Of a DNA stretch of 64,000 bases, positions 19,883 through 28,863 are shown piece after piece. How positions within the stretch are numbered: the stretch's first letter is position 1; each line of letters begins with the position of its first letter. Where the stretch lies: positions 248,001 to 312,000 of the forward strand of contig JAJZQX010000001.1 of the NCBI GenBank assembly GCA_021806645.1, given 5' to 3'. The DNA is from Myxococcales bacterium. GTDB lineage: Bacteria; Myxococcota; Myxococcia; Myxococcales; Anaeromyxobacteraceae. Under the pieces are notes generated by a model, which was not told where the DNA came from, did no database searches, and saw only the letters and a list, made by a program, of their open reading frames with translations. The translations under genes and the position numbers were made by a program.

Positions 19883-20617
19883 CAGAGGCTCGCCTTGTAG
19901 GTCCTGACGTGGCCGGCGAGACCGGCCAGGAACTTCTTCATGGAGAGATCGACGGCCGGTTCGGCGTAGCCTCCGCGTGGTCCAGCCTTCGCCGTGGACA
20001 TCAGCAAGGACGAGCCGTCGAACAGCTTCTTCAGGACGAGCTTGCGAAGAATCAACTCGTACCTCTTGGCGTAGGAGGAGCCCTTGAACTCGGGGAACAC
20101 TGGGAAGTGGGGCTCGTCCACGCCGACGGTGCCCGTGGACCCCTTGCAGTCCTCCAGCAGCAGGACCCACCCGAGCCAGGGGCGTGGGTGCTCGACGCCG
20201 AAGGCGCCCTTCTCGTAGGCCTCCCAGAGGTCGGTGGCGGTCCCGATGGCCTCCCTCCGCGCGGTTGTTGAAGTTGTTGCCGAAGGAGGGGCCTCGCTGG
20301 CTCTTGAACTCGAGCGCCGCCACCAGGTGGCCTTCATGGACGACGAGCATGTCCCACTTCTTGGTGGGCCTGTAGAAGCCGGGCAGGGTCAGCTCGGTGT
20401 CGGTGTAGATACTCGCTTCGGGCATGTCGTTCTCGGTCAGGAGCCAGGCCACCAGGTTGCAGAAGCCGTTCATCTGCTTGCCGCCGGTGACGGCCGCTCG
20501 CGCCCCGCGATCGGCATCGCCCTTCCTCTGGCGCCTGGACTGTCGCTCGAGGGTCTGCCAGTAGTGGGCCACCGCCCGCTTCACATGGGTGGCGAAGTCG
20601 TTGGGAACGAGTGGCAC
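19882..20617 (-). pseudogene. XhoI/PaeR7I-family restriction endonuclease, frameshifted
   Basis: The first 120 or so residues (GTG at 20617, LVPNDFATHVKRAVAHYW, ALEFKSQRGPSFGNNFNNR) and the last part in another frame (EAIGTATDLWEAYEKGAFG to the stop at 19882) together give a normal XhoI/PaeR7I-type nuclease of about 245 residues. The DMLVV...ALEFKSQ segment looks like the PD-(D/E)XK-type catalytic core. One extra base in the CCC run at about 20253-20255 breaks the frame; removing it gives NNRAEEAIGTATDLW. The enzyme would cut CTCGAG. As written the gene yields a shortened, probably dead product. A base-call error is also possible. Confidence 0.82.
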
Positions 20618-20703
20618 GTTGAGAGGCTACCAGACCGGAAGGACATCGGCCCGCACACTACGTTCCAAGTTCGGGCCAGCCAGGGCGCAGCGGCCCACAA
20701 ACG

Positions 20704-20729
20704 CTTCGGCCCGCCAATGCGGGCCGAAG
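20704..20729 (-). terminator. Probable tmRNA terminator
   Basis: Perfect 11-bp inverted repeat (CTTCGGCCCGC and its complement) around a four-base loop, starting eight bases after the tmRNA 3' end on the minus strand. The stem is very GC-rich; only a short, impure T run (CGTTTGTG) follows, so termination strength is uncertain. Confidence 0.65.
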
Positions 20730-20735
20730 GGTGAA

Positions 20736-21082
<347 letters not shown>

Positions 21083-21189
21083 AAAGACGAACTGCGCATC
21101 TCATACCAACTTGTGGCCGCGAAGGACATCGGGCGTCCGCCCTCCCACCTAAGGGCGAAGCGCCGGGTCTCACCGACGGGGGATGCGCC

Positions 21190-21636
21190 CTAGCGCACCA
21201 GGTACGGCGCCAGCCAGGAGTGGGCCTTCTCCACCGCCTCCGGCAGCGCCGCCTCGGCCTCCGGCGAGAGCCGCTCCACGAAGGAGAAGTCCTTGCCGGC
21301 CACCGTGACCAGCAGCCCCTGGGGCGCCTGGCCGTAGCTGGTGCGCGCCAGCCCGAGGATCTCCTCCGGCGTCAGCGCGTGGAGCAGCGCCGCCCGCGGC
21401 GCCCGCGAGGTGACCTGGTTGGCGTGGACCTCGCCGGGCGGTCCGGAGACCGCCGCGTCGAGGAAGACCACCGCGTCGGCGCGCGCCGCCTGCTCGGCGT
21501 GCTCGGGCACCAGCTGCACCGCCTCGACGACCTGGTGGGAGCCTGGCGGCAGGCGGGAGACCAGGGCCCGGCCGATCGCCAGGCCGACGCCATCGTCACC
21601 GCGGGAGCCATTGCCGAGCGAGAGCAGCAGGATCAC
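21190..21636 (-). CDS. Hydrogenase maturation protease (M52 family)
   Basis: 148 residues. The start MILLLSLGNGSRGDDGVGLAIG has the family's GN..R.DDGVG motif with a metal-binding acid; a second acid lies in VVFLDAAVSGPPG and a His in LLHALTPEE, giving the three nickel ligands of this peptidase type. Such enzymes trim the C-terminus of [NiFe]-hydrogenase large subunits after nickel insertion. No hydrogenase gene is present in the window, so its substrate must be encoded elsewhere. It is 98 bases downstream of a membrane protein gene on the same strand. Confidence 0.85.
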   Translation of the reverse strand: MILLLSLGNGSRGDDGVGLAIGRALVSRLPPGSHQVVEAVQLVPEHAEQAARADAVVFLDAAVSGPPGEVHANQVTSRAPRAALLHALTPEEILGLARTSYGQAPQGLLVTVAGKDFSFVERLSPEAEAALPEAVEKAHSWLAPYLVR

Positions 21637-21734
21637 GTGTCACCTCGCGATGCCGGCCGCCGAACCGTTCCCCGACGAGCGCCAACGCCGGACACATCCT
21701 ACCAGCCGCGACCCGGGAACAGGAGGGCTCCCGC

Positions 21735-23330
21735 TCAGCGCCACGCACCCGGGCGGGCATAGACCATCACCAGCGCCACCTCGTCGAGGTACAGGGCGCC
21801 GACGGCCCGCGAGGTGCCGAAGGCCGTCCAGACCTCGTACTCCGCGTCGCGCGCGCCGTCGCGGGCCACCACGGCCAGGTCGGCCTCGTCCACGCCGGCC
21901 GCGTCGGTGAGGTCGGCGCGGAGCAGGCCGGCCTGCCGGTATCGCTCGATGGCCCAGGGGGCCACGCCGATCCAGCGGACCCTGGCGCCGGGGGCCGCGT
22001 GGAGCGCCAGCTCGTCGAGCAGGCCACGGACCGCCTCGCCGCCCTCCTGCCGCGGCCAGCCCCTCCACGCGGCCCCGGCGGCCCCGCCCAGCGGCTCGCC
22101 CCAGGCCGAGGCGCCGAGCGGGAAGGTCACCGCCGCGGCTCGCAGCCCGGGGTAGAGCAGGGCGATGGCCAGCGCGCCGAGCACCGCCAGCCGCCGCTCG
22201 GGCCAGGCCAGCTCCGCCAGAGCGACCAGCGCCCGGGCCCCGAGCAGGGCCAGCGGCGCCAGCGCCTGGACCACCGGCGAGAGGCCCGGGAGGCGCGGCG
22301 CCACCCCGACGGCGGCGAGGAGCAGGGGGAGCGTCCCGGCCAGGAGCCAGAGCGCCTCAAGCCTGGCCACGTCGCCGTCGTGCCGGCGCAGCGCCCCCGC
22401 CAGCCGGAGCGTGGCGTGGCCGGCGCCGAGCGCCAGCAGGGCGACGGTCGGCGCCGGCAGGGCGGCCAGGGCGTGCAGCGCCGGGTTGACCACAAGTCGT
22501 GGTTGGCCCCAGCCGATGGTGCCAAGGAGCGCGCCGGCGGCACCGAGCGGAGCGCTCCAGAGGCTCGGCCAGAAGGCCAGCACCGCCGCCGGGATGAGCA
22601 GGAGGGCCGCGCCGATGGCGGTCGGCAGGTGCCGCAGCCGCGCCGCCCAGTCGGTACCCGGCGCTGGGGTGGGGTGGTTGTGGCGGGCCAGCCAGCGCAG
22701 GTGGACACGCCCCAACCCCCAGTGGAGCACCAGCACCGGCCAGAGCGAAGAGAGGTCGGGCCGGACCGCCGCGGCCGCGGCGCAGAGCACCCCGCACCAG
22801 AGGCCGGCGCCGGTCCGGCTCAGCCGCGTCGTGTTGGCCAGGGCCCGGGCGTAGGCCTGCACCGCCATCAGCCAGAGCAGCGCGCCGAGCAGGTCGGGTG
22901 TGGCGAGCAGTCCGAGCGAGAGGGTCCGCGGCGTGAACCAGAAGACGGCCGGCGCCAGCAGGGCCACCGGCACGCCGCCCAGGGCGAAGCCGGTCAGGGC
23001 CAGCGCCGCGGCGAGCAGGCCGGCCACGAGGGCGGCGCCCAGCCGGAGGCCGCGGATTGGGCCGAGGCCGAGCCGCTCGCCGGCGGCGCCGGCGAAGCCG
23101 TGGAAGGCCTCGGCCAGCAGCGGCCGCCCGCGCTCGGCGGAGAGCTCGGCCAGCCCGCGGAGGCTCGCGGCGGGCTGGCGCGGCGACGCCAGCAGCCACC
23201 CGGCGGTGCGAGCCCCGGCCGACATGCTGGCCGCCTCGCTGCTGGTGATGCCAGCGGCGCCCGAGAGCGCCAGCGCGGCGGCGAAGACCAGCCCCCCCCA
23301 GGCGAGGGCGATGCGGGCGCGCCAGCTCAT
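21735..23330 (-). CDS. Polytopic membrane protein, possibly GT-C glycosyltransferase-like
   Basis: 531 residues, about ten hydrophobic segments, rich in Ala and Leu, with a soluble C-terminal part from about residue 430 (RVRWIGVAPWAIERYRQAG). The layout, with a first membrane helix, a long loop and a series of helices such as LLATPDLLGALLWLMAVQAY, recalls GT-C/PMT-type glycosyltransferases. However, I see no clear acidic catalytic motif after the first helix, so this remains a structural guess. The start overlaps the end of the preceding gene by four bases (ATGA), and the two genes probably act together in the inner membrane. Confidence 0.6.
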   Translation of the reverse strand: MSWRARIALAWGGLVFAAALALSGAAGITSSEAASMSAGARTAGWLLASPRQPAASLRGLAELSAERGRPLLAEAFHGFAGAAGERLGLGPIRGLRLGAALVAGLLAAALALTGFALGGVPVALLAPAVFWFTPRTLSLGLLATPDLLGALLWLMAVQAYARALANTTRLSRTGAGLWCGVLCAAAAAVRPDLSSLWPVLVLHWGLGRVHLRWLARHNHPTPAPGTDWAARLRHLPTAIGAALLLIPAAVLAFWPSLWSAPLGAAGALLGTIGWGQPRLVVNPALHALAALPAPTVALLALGAGHATLRLAGALRRHDGDVARLEALWLLAGTLPLLLAAVGVAPRLPGLSPVVQALAPLALLGARALVALAELAWPERRLAVLGALAIALLYPGLRAAAVTFPLGASAWGEPLGGAAGAAWRGWPRQEGGEAVRGLLDELALHAAPGARVRWIGVAPWAIERYRQAGLLRADLTDAAGVDEADLAVVARDGARDAEYEVWTAFGTSRAVGALYLDEVALVMVYARPGAWR

Positions 23331-24226
23331 GGCAGGATCAGCGCCTCCACGCAGAGGGTGACCCCGGCCGGCGTCTCAGCCTCGATCGTCACCGAGTGGG
23401 CGGTCCCGGCGAAGCGCACCGTGTCGATCCGGAACGGCTGCCAGCCCCCGAGAGGCGTCACCACCACCGGGATGGCCGGCTCGTCATCGACGCGGACCAG
23501 CAGGCGCGCCGATCCGGTGGCGGTGGGCGGCAGCAGCGCGAGGTGTCCGGCCAGCTCGTCGCCGAGCACCATCCTGGGCAGCGGGAGCTGGACCTGCGTG
23601 CCGGTCCCGGTGGCCAGCTCCAGGCAGCGCCGGGCCACCCCCTGGACGTCGCGCCAGCGGGTCGGCAGGTTGCCCAGCCCCGCCAGCGAGGCGAGGGGGA
23701 GCACCGGCGCGGCGAGGTCGAGCCGAGCCACGCGCAGCGGCCCGAGCTGCTGGGTGTCGGTCGAGACGGTGCGGCCGGCCAGCGGGGGGTGCGGTCCAGG
23801 GGTGGTGACGCCGCTGGCCGCCACCAGCCAGACGCGCCGGACGCCGGGGAGCCACTCGGCGTCGAGCGCGCTGGTGGCGAGCAGCGGCAGGCGCGCCGGG
23901 ACAGCCTGGCGCGCCCCCTCCAGCCACGGCGGGGCGATGGCGACCAGGTCGCCCGGCCGGGCGTCCCGCTCCAGCAGCGCCGTGAGGGCGCGCCAGTCGA
24001 GCGGAGAGGGGAGCCGCGCGGCCAGCCTGGCGCGGGCGTCGAGCGAGGCGAGGCCGAGGACGACGAGCGCCACCGCCAGCACCTGCGCTGCCAGCCGCCG
24101 CCTGGGCGGGCGAATCGCCCAGGTCCGCCGGAGCCAGCCGAGCCCGCCATGCCAGGAGTCGCGCAGCTGCGCCAGCAGGTCGTCCCGCAGGTGAGCCAGG
24201 AGGCGGACGAAGAGGCGAACCGCCAT
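23327..24226 (-). CDS. Membrane-anchored protein of unknown function
   Basis: 299 residues. A basic N-terminal cytoplasmic part (about 45 residues) is followed by one membrane helix (LAAQVLAVALVVLGLASL) and a large periplasmic domain. The domain is beta-rich, ending in GWQPFRIDTVRFAGTAHSVTIEAETPAGVTL, which has the flavour of a carbohydrate-binding or jelly-roll fold. No catalytic motif is recognised. It lies nine bases downstream of carG and overlaps the next gene by four bases, suggesting a carD-carG-membrane-protein transcript. Function unknown. Confidence 0.6.
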   Translation of the reverse strand: MAVRLFVRLLAHLRDDLLAQLRDSWHGGLGWLRRTWAIRPPRRRLAAQVLAVALVVLGLASLDARARLAARLPSPLDWRALTALLERDARPGDLVAIAPPWLEGARQAVPARLPLLATSALDAEWLPGVRRVWLVAASGVTTPGPHPPLAGRTVSTDTQQLGPLRVARLDLAAPVLPLASLAGLGNLPTRWRDVQGVARRCLELATGTGTQVQLPLPRMVLGDELAGHLALLPPTATGSARLLVRVDDEPAIPVVVTPLGGWQPFRIDTVRFAGTAHSVTIEAETPAGVTLCVEALILP

Positions 24227-24235
24227 CGGTGCCGA

Positions 24236-24778
24236 TCAGGTCTTCGCGAGCCGGATCTTCCGCTCGCTCTTCTCGCGGCAGAAGGTGCAGAGCCCGGCGT
24301 CGGGGGTGGGCCCGAGGTGCGGCGACCAGGACGGGTGCATGGCGCAGCGCACGTCGTAGCAGTGGTGGAGGTCCCAGAGGTGGCCGATGACGTGGACCGC
24401 CTCGCGCGCCAGCCTGCGGCGCCAGTTCTCGATCGAGGCCTCGGTCACGCCGCGCGCCGGGAGCCGGCTGAGCGAGAGGATGGCCCGGTCGCCGCCGTAG
24501 CGGGCGAAGCCCCAGCTCGGTGGGTCGCCCAGCGGGCCAGCGGCCAGCGTCAGCGGCGCGGCGGTGACGAAGAGCACCTTGTCGTCGGCGACGGCACGGA
24601 CCGGGCCGGCGGCGTCGAGGAGGGCCTCGGCGTCCCACGAGCCGTCCTTGGCGCCGCCCTTCGGCACGTGGAGCTCACCGGCATGCTCGGTGCCGAGGCC
24701 GAAGGTGGCGCGCAGCGTCTTCACCAGCGCGACGACGTCGGTCGGGTCGAGCGTGGTCAGGGTGGCGATCCGGATCAC
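24236..24778 (-). CDS. carG: CarG, catalytically altered archaemetzincin-like CarD partner
   Basis: 180 residues of archaemetzincin type. The zinc motif normally HExxHxxGxxHC is here HVIGHLWDLHHC: His129, His133 and His139 remain but the catalytic Glu is Val130 and the Gly is Asp136. The second metal set is kept: Cys140, Cys145 (with CAM, Met147), Cys164 and Cys167. In Myxococcus xanthus, CarG is a non-proteolytic zinc protein of this type that works with the regulator CarD in light response and development. The gene overlaps the end of carD by four bases (ATGA). Identification rests on motif plus neighbour. Confidence 0.85.
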   Translation of the reverse strand: MIRIATLTTLDPTDVVALVKTLRATFGLGTEHAGELHVPKGGAKDGSWDAEALLDAAGPVRAVADDKVLFVTAAPLTLAAGPLGDPPSWGFARYGGDRAILSLSRLPARGVTEASIENWRRRLAREAVHVIGHLWDLHHCYDVRCAMHPSWSPHLGPTPDAGLCTFCREKSERKIRLAKT

Positions 24779-25845
24779 CTCTTCTTCCCCCCCCCCTTGC
24801 CGGCCGCCCTGCCCTTGGCCTTCTTCCTGGTCGATGGGTTGCTGGCCGGCTTGCCCGCAGCCTTCTTCGCGGCTGGCCGCGAAGGCGCCTTGGCGGACCT
24901 GACGGCCGCCTTCTTCACGGGCGGGGCCTTCTTCCGCGCCGCCTTGGCAGGGGCCGTGGCTGGCCTGGCGACTCCCTTGACCGCGGCGGCCAGCGCCGGG
25001 ACCAGCCTGAGCGGCGCGGCCGGCGCGGCGGTGGGCCGCACGGTCTCGGCCCGCGCCTCGCCAGCTTCGGCGGCCTCGGCCGTCTCTCCCTCGGCCGCCT
25101 CTCCGGTCGCCTCGGCGGCCCCGTCGGCGCCGGCCTCCTCGCCGAGCCCCTCGATCCCCAGCCCCTCGAGCCCGAGATCGTCGAGCCCGTCCTCCTCCTC
25201 CTCGGCCACGAAGCGGCGGCGCGGCGGGCGGCTCGGCATCAGGATCGGCTTGGGCGGCGGCTTCAGCTTGAAGCGGGTGCCGGCCGGCGGCATCAACGCG
25301 AAGTCGATGAGATCCTCGGCCAGCCCGGGCGACATGCCCAGCGAGGCGGCCACCTCGGCCACCAGCAGGTGGCGGGCGTTGTCGTACTGGCCGCGCTCCT
25401 TGGTGGGGAGCGGCCGCAGCCGGGAGAGCGAGTGGAGTCCCTTGACCACCTCGGCGATGCCGAGGACGCCGCCGCCGACCATACGGTCGGCGTTGTCGCG
25501 GTGGCGGATCTTCCAGTTGAGCTCCGGGTCGGCCAGCTCGGCGGCCAGGTAGTGGAAGACCCCTTCCATCAGCTCGGCCGAGGCGACGCGGCGCAGTCCG
25601 ACGGCGGCCACCTTGCCGCGCGGCACCAGGACGGCGGCGCCGTCCTCCTCGCGCTTCATCCGGATCACCTCCAGCCGCTGGCCGGCGATATCCTGGAGCT
25701 CGGGGCCGACCACCACGCAGACCCCTTGCGCCGGGTAGACCAGGCGGTCGCCCGGCTTCAGCGCCGAGGCGTCGGCGATGGTGCCCTCCAGCTCGGAGAG
25801 CTCGGCCTTGGGGTCATCTGGATGGCGCGGGGGCTGGCCTCTCAC
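24775..25845 (-). CDS. carD: CarD-family global transcription regulator with histone H1-like tail
   Basis: About 356 residues. The N-terminal RNA-polymerase-interacting domain (CdnL/TRCF type) is clear: KPGDRLVYPAQGVCVVVG, IRMKREEDGAAVLVP and KVAAVGLRRVAS. An acidic stretch at about 220-255 (EEEEDGLDDLGLEGLG) is followed by a Lys/Ala/Pro-rich basic tail (KKAPPVKKAAVRSAKAPSRP). Myxococcus CarD has an AT-hook HMGA-like tail; no RGRP hook is seen here, so the tail is more like histone H1. It should act on RNA polymerase at regulated promoters with CarG. The start is uncertain: no in-frame ATG exists, and the GTG at 25845 is a reasonable choice. Confidence 0.87.
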   Translation of the reverse strand: MRGQPPRHPDDPKAELSELEGTIADASALKPGDRLVYPAQGVCVVVGPELQDIAGQRLEVIRMKREEDGAAVLVPRGKVAAVGLRRVASAELMEGVFHYLAAELADPELNWKIRHRDNADRMVGGGVLGIAEVVKGLHSLSRLRPLPTKERGQYDNARHLLVAEVAASLGMSPGLAEDLIDFALMPPAGTRFKLKPPPKPILMPSRPPRRRFVAEEEEDGLDDLGLEGLGIEGLGEEAGADGAAEATGEAAEGETAEAAEAGEARAETVRPTAAPAAPLRLVPALAAAVKGVARPATAPAKAARKKAPPVKKAAVRSAKAPSRPAAKKAAGKPASNPSTRKKAKGRAAGKGGGKKR

Positions 25846-25932
25846 GCGGTTGGCTGTACCACGCGGGCCGGGAGCGGCCAAGCGCCGGCCCGGGGCCCCG
25901 GGACGCCCGGGCCAGGGAGCTGGGGCTGCGCC

Positions 25933-26784
25933 CTAAGGCTCGACGGCGCGCAGCCGGCGGGCGGCCAGCTCAACGTACTCCGGGTCACGCTCGAGGCCGA
26001 GGAAGCGGCAGCCGGCCCGGACCGCGGCCACGCCGGTGGTCCCCGAGCCGCAGAAGGGGTCGAGCACCAGGTCGCCCGGCTGGGCGCTGGCGGCCACCAC
26101 CCGGTCGAGCAGGGCGATGGGCTTCTGGGTCGGGTGCCGGCCGTGGGTCTTCTCGCGCGGCGCCGGCGTGGGCAGCGGCCAGACCACCTGATCACCGCCC
26201 GGCACCGGCTGCTCGGAGATGGCCCAGAGGTCGCGCATCTGCTTGCCGCCGTTCTCCTGCTTCATCGCCTGGTAGTTGAAGCGGTGGGCCAGTGGCTTCG
26301 ACTTCATCGGGCTGGCCCAGAGCAGGATCTCGGTGGAGTGGGTGAACATGCGGCAGGCCAGGTTGGGCGAGGCGTTCGGCTTGTACCAGGTGACGGTGTT
26401 GAGCAGGTGGTAGCCGAGCTGCTGCATGGCGAAGCCGATGGAGAAGATGACGTGCTGCGTGCCCGATACCCAGATGGTGCCGGAGGGCTTCAAGACGCGG
26501 CGGACCGCCTTCAGCCACTCGGTCTGGAAGGCGTGGTCGCCCAGCACGCCGCGCGAGACGTCCCAGTCGCCCTTGTCCACCGAGACGCGGCGGCCCGACT
26601 GGCAGGAGGTCCCGCCGTTGGAGAGCATGTAGGGCGGATCGGCGAAGCAGAGGTCCACCGAGTGAGGGGGGAGCTTCTCGAGCGACGCCAGGCAGTCGCC
26701 CTGCGCCAGCGCCCACCCGGCGCCGCGCGCGGCGGTTCCGGGGAGACGGTCCCACTCGCGGAGATCCACCAGTCGTCGGGCCAT
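25933..26784 (-). CDS. Solitary DNA adenine methyltransferase (DpnA/MboI-B type)
   Basis: 283 residues. The catalytic DPPY lies at 49-52, within FADPPYMLSNGG, followed by SVDKGDWD, WVSGTQHVIFSIG, CRMFTHSTE and, near the C-terminus, HPTQKP and the SAM-binding FCGSGTTGVAA. This is the beta-class order (catalysis before SAM motif). It closely recalls M2.DpnII/M.MboI-B, which methylate adenine in GATC, including single-stranded DNA. No nuclease gene is adjacent, so it may be a regulatory or protective orphan. The exact target site is inferred. It lies upstream of carD on the same strand with an 87-base gap. Confidence 0.85.
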   Translation of the reverse strand: MARRLVDLREWDRLPGTAARGAGWALAQGDCLASLEKLPPHSVDLCFADPPYMLSNGGTSCQSGRRVSVDKGDWDVSRGVLGDHAFQTEWLKAVRRVLKPSGTIWVSGTQHVIFSIGFAMQQLGYHLLNTVTWYKPNASPNLACRMFTHSTEILLWASPMKSKPLAHRFNYQAMKQENGGKQMRDLWAISEQPVPGGDQVVWPLPTPAPREKTHGRHPTQKPIALLDRVVAASAQPGDLVLDPFCGSGTTGVAAVRAGCRFLGLERDPEYVELAARRLRAVEP

Positions 26785-26858
26785 GGCTGGTCATGGTAGG
26801 GGCGATATCGATCGCGTCGAGTTTTTGGACGAGATCGGGGTGCTAGAGTGCGCCCGCC

Positions 26859-27824
26859 ATGGCCCCCCCACGCCCCGTCCCGCCCCTCTCGAGCTGGCTC
26901 GAGGAGCTCCTCTCCAGCAGCGCCCTCCCGGTCGCCGGGTTCGGCACCCTCGTCGTCGCCGCCGCTCTCTACCTCACCGGCCTGATCTCGGAAGGCGCGG
27001 CCGCGGCGCTGCTGGCGCTGCTGGTCGCCACGGCGCTGGCGCTCTTCATGATCCGGCCGGCGCTGGCCGGATCGATCGACCCGACCACGCGGGGCGTCGC
27101 TGTCCTCATCGCCCTGGCGGCCGGACTGCTCTGCGCCGTCTCGGCCGTCTCCTCGGTGGCTCCCGGAACGCCGCTGGTCCAGGGCGAGGTCCAGCGGGTC
27201 GGCGACCGGGTGGAGCTGCCGGCCGGGGCCCTCGGCGCGGCCAGCGGCCTCCGGCTGCTGGTCCACGCGCCTCTGCCGTCCGGCGGGACGCCGGTGGTCG
27301 AGTTCCGCTTCACCGGCGGCGCGACGCCGCTCTCCGGCCAGGTGGAGCGGACCGTCTCCTACTCGCGGGTCGGGCGCGGCGGCCGGGCCGCGGTGGCGCA
27401 CGACCACAACGAGGTCTGGGTCCACGGCGCGCTGGGGGCGGGCGCCACCGCGCTGACGCTCGAGCGGATCGACGGCCTCGTGGCCGGCCCGCTGGCCGTC
27501 TCCGTGTACGGTGAGTGGATCTCGCCGCTGGTGCTCTGGCTGGTCTCCCTGGCGGTGCTGGCGCTGGCGGCCGTCTGGGAGGCGCGGCTCCATGGGAAGC
27601 ACTTCGCGGCGCTGGCCGGCATGGCGCTCGCCTACGGCCTGCTGGTGAATGGCAACGCCACGCCCAGCGCCGCCATCGGGACGTCGCTGGGCGCCATCCT
27701 GCTCGGGGCGCTCGGCGGCGCGCTGGCCGGCGGCCTGCTGGCGATGCTGGCCCGGCTGCTTCCCTGGAACCCCGTGGCGCTGGTGGAAACGCCTTGCGGG
27801 AAGAACGGCAAGACGAGGGTGTGA
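26859..27824 (+). CDS. Inner-membrane protein of unknown function
   Basis: 321 residues. Three N-terminal membrane helices (for example FGTLVVAAALYLTGLI and AALLALLVATALALFMI) are followed by a beta-rich extracytoplasmic domain (about 105-225) and three C-terminal helices ending with a basic tail. The final helix stretch AILLGALGGALAGGLLAML is glycine-rich. No family is recognised. Its stop overlaps the queG start by four bases (GTGA), so the two are translationally coupled, but no functional link is evident. Confidence 0.6.
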   Translation: MAPPRPVPPLSSWLEELLSSSALPVAGFGTLVVAAALYLTGLISEGAAAALLALLVATALALFMIRPALAGSIDPTTRGVAVLIALAAGLLCAVSAVSSVAPGTPLVQGEVQRVGDRVELPAGALGAASGLRLLVHAPLPSGGTPVVEFRFTGGATPLSGQVERTVSYSRVGRGGRAAVAHDHNEVWVHGALGAGATALTLERIDGLVAGPLAVSVYGEWISPLVLWLVSLAVLALAAVWEARLHGKHFAALAGMALAYGLLVNGNATPSAAIGTSLGAILLGALGGALAGGLLAMLARLLPWNPVALVETPCGKNGKTRV

Positions 27825-28852
27825 CCGGCCCGCTCGACAGCCCCTTCGTCAAGGCGGCCGCGCTCCGCGCCGGGTTCCACGAGGTGGGGGTGGCCCGGGC
27901 CGAGCCGCTCGACGCCACGCCCCTCGACCGGGTGCTGGCTTCGGGCTGGGAGGCCGACATGGCCTGGCTCCGGACGCAGCGGGCCGAGCGGCTCGACCCC
28001 TCGCGGCTCCTCCCCGGCGCGCGCAGCGTGGTGGCGCTGGCGCTCTCCTACCGCGACGCCGAGCGGCCTCCGCCCGGCCCGGGTGAGGGCGAGGTGGCGC
28101 GCTTCGCCCGGGGCCGCGACTACCACCCGGTGATGAAGAAGAAGCTGAAAGGGCTCGCCGCCGAGTTGACGGCGCGCGACCCAGGCCTGCGCTGCTTCGC
28201 CTCCTCCGACCTCGCCCCGACCATGGAGAAGGTCTGGGCGCAGCGGGCCGGCCTCGGCTGGATCGGCAAGAACGGCTGCCTGATCACGCCACGCCACGGC
28301 TCCTGGGTGCTGCTGGCGACGCTGCTGCTCGACCGCGACCTGGAGCCCGACGCGCCGCACCCCGAGCGGTGCGGCCGCTGCGAGGCCTGCCTGCCGGCCT
28401 GCCCCACCGGGGCCATCCCGGAGCCGGGCTTCGTGGACGCGCGCCACTGCCTCGCCTTCTGGACCATCGAGCGGCGTGGGGCCATCCCGGCGGCCATGGC
28501 GGAGCGGCTGGGGAACCACCTCTTCGGCTGCGACGACTGCCAGGCCTGCTGCCCCTGGAACGGCACCGTCGAGCCGGGGTCCGACCTGGAGCTGCGGCCG
28601 CGCGAAGGACAGTCGGCCATCCCCATCGAGGCGCTGCTCCAGCTCACCGAGGCCGAGTACGCCCGGCGCTTCCACGGCACCTCGCTGGCGCGCGCCCGCT
28701 TCGACGGGCTGGTCCGCAACGCGCTGCTCATCGCGGGCGGCTCGGGCGAGCCGCGCTGGCTCCAGCTGGTGGTCCCGTGGCTCGCCAGCCCGCACGACGG
28801 GGTGCGCGCCGCGGCCGGGTGGGCCATGGCGCGCCTCGGGGAAAGCAATTAG
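27821..28852 (+). CDS. queG: Epoxyqueuosine reductase QueG
   Basis: 343 residues. It performs the last step of queuosine synthesis, removing the epoxide of epoxyqueuosine in tRNA using cobalamin and two [4Fe-4S] clusters. Both ferredoxin-type cluster motifs are present: CGRCEACLPACPTGAI and CDDCQACCPWN. The N-terminal part has the family's GFHEVGVARAEP and WIGKNGCLI; the C-terminal part has the HEAT-like RNALLIAGGSGEPRW. The GTG at 27821 is chosen because it begins the recognised homology. Cytoplasmic; followed 11 bases later by the ygfZ-like gene. Confidence 0.92.
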   Translation: MTGPLDSPFVKAAALRAGFHEVGVARAEPLDATPLDRVLASGWEADMAWLRTQRAERLDPSRLLPGARSVVALALSYRDAERPPPGPGEGEVARFARGRDYHPVMKKKLKGLAAELTARDPGLRCFASSDLAPTMEKVWAQRAGLGWIGKNGCLITPRHGSWVLLATLLLDRDLEPDAPHPERCGRCEACLPACPTGAIPEPGFVDARHCLAFWTIERRGAIPAAMAERLGNHLFGCDDCQACCPWNGTVEPGSDLELRPREGQSAIPIEALLQLTEAEYARRFHGTSLARARFDGLVRNALLIAGGSGEPRWLQLVVPWLASPHDGVRAAAGWAMARLGESN

Positions 28853-28863
28853 GTTCCGCCCAG

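Noticed and set aside
18179-20617. Single 812-residue restriction-methylation fusion protein
   Set aside because: The uninterrupted frame arises only from the frameshift in the nuclease; the middle segment is nonsense, and the nuclease end and methyltransferase start overlap as TGATG in other frames.
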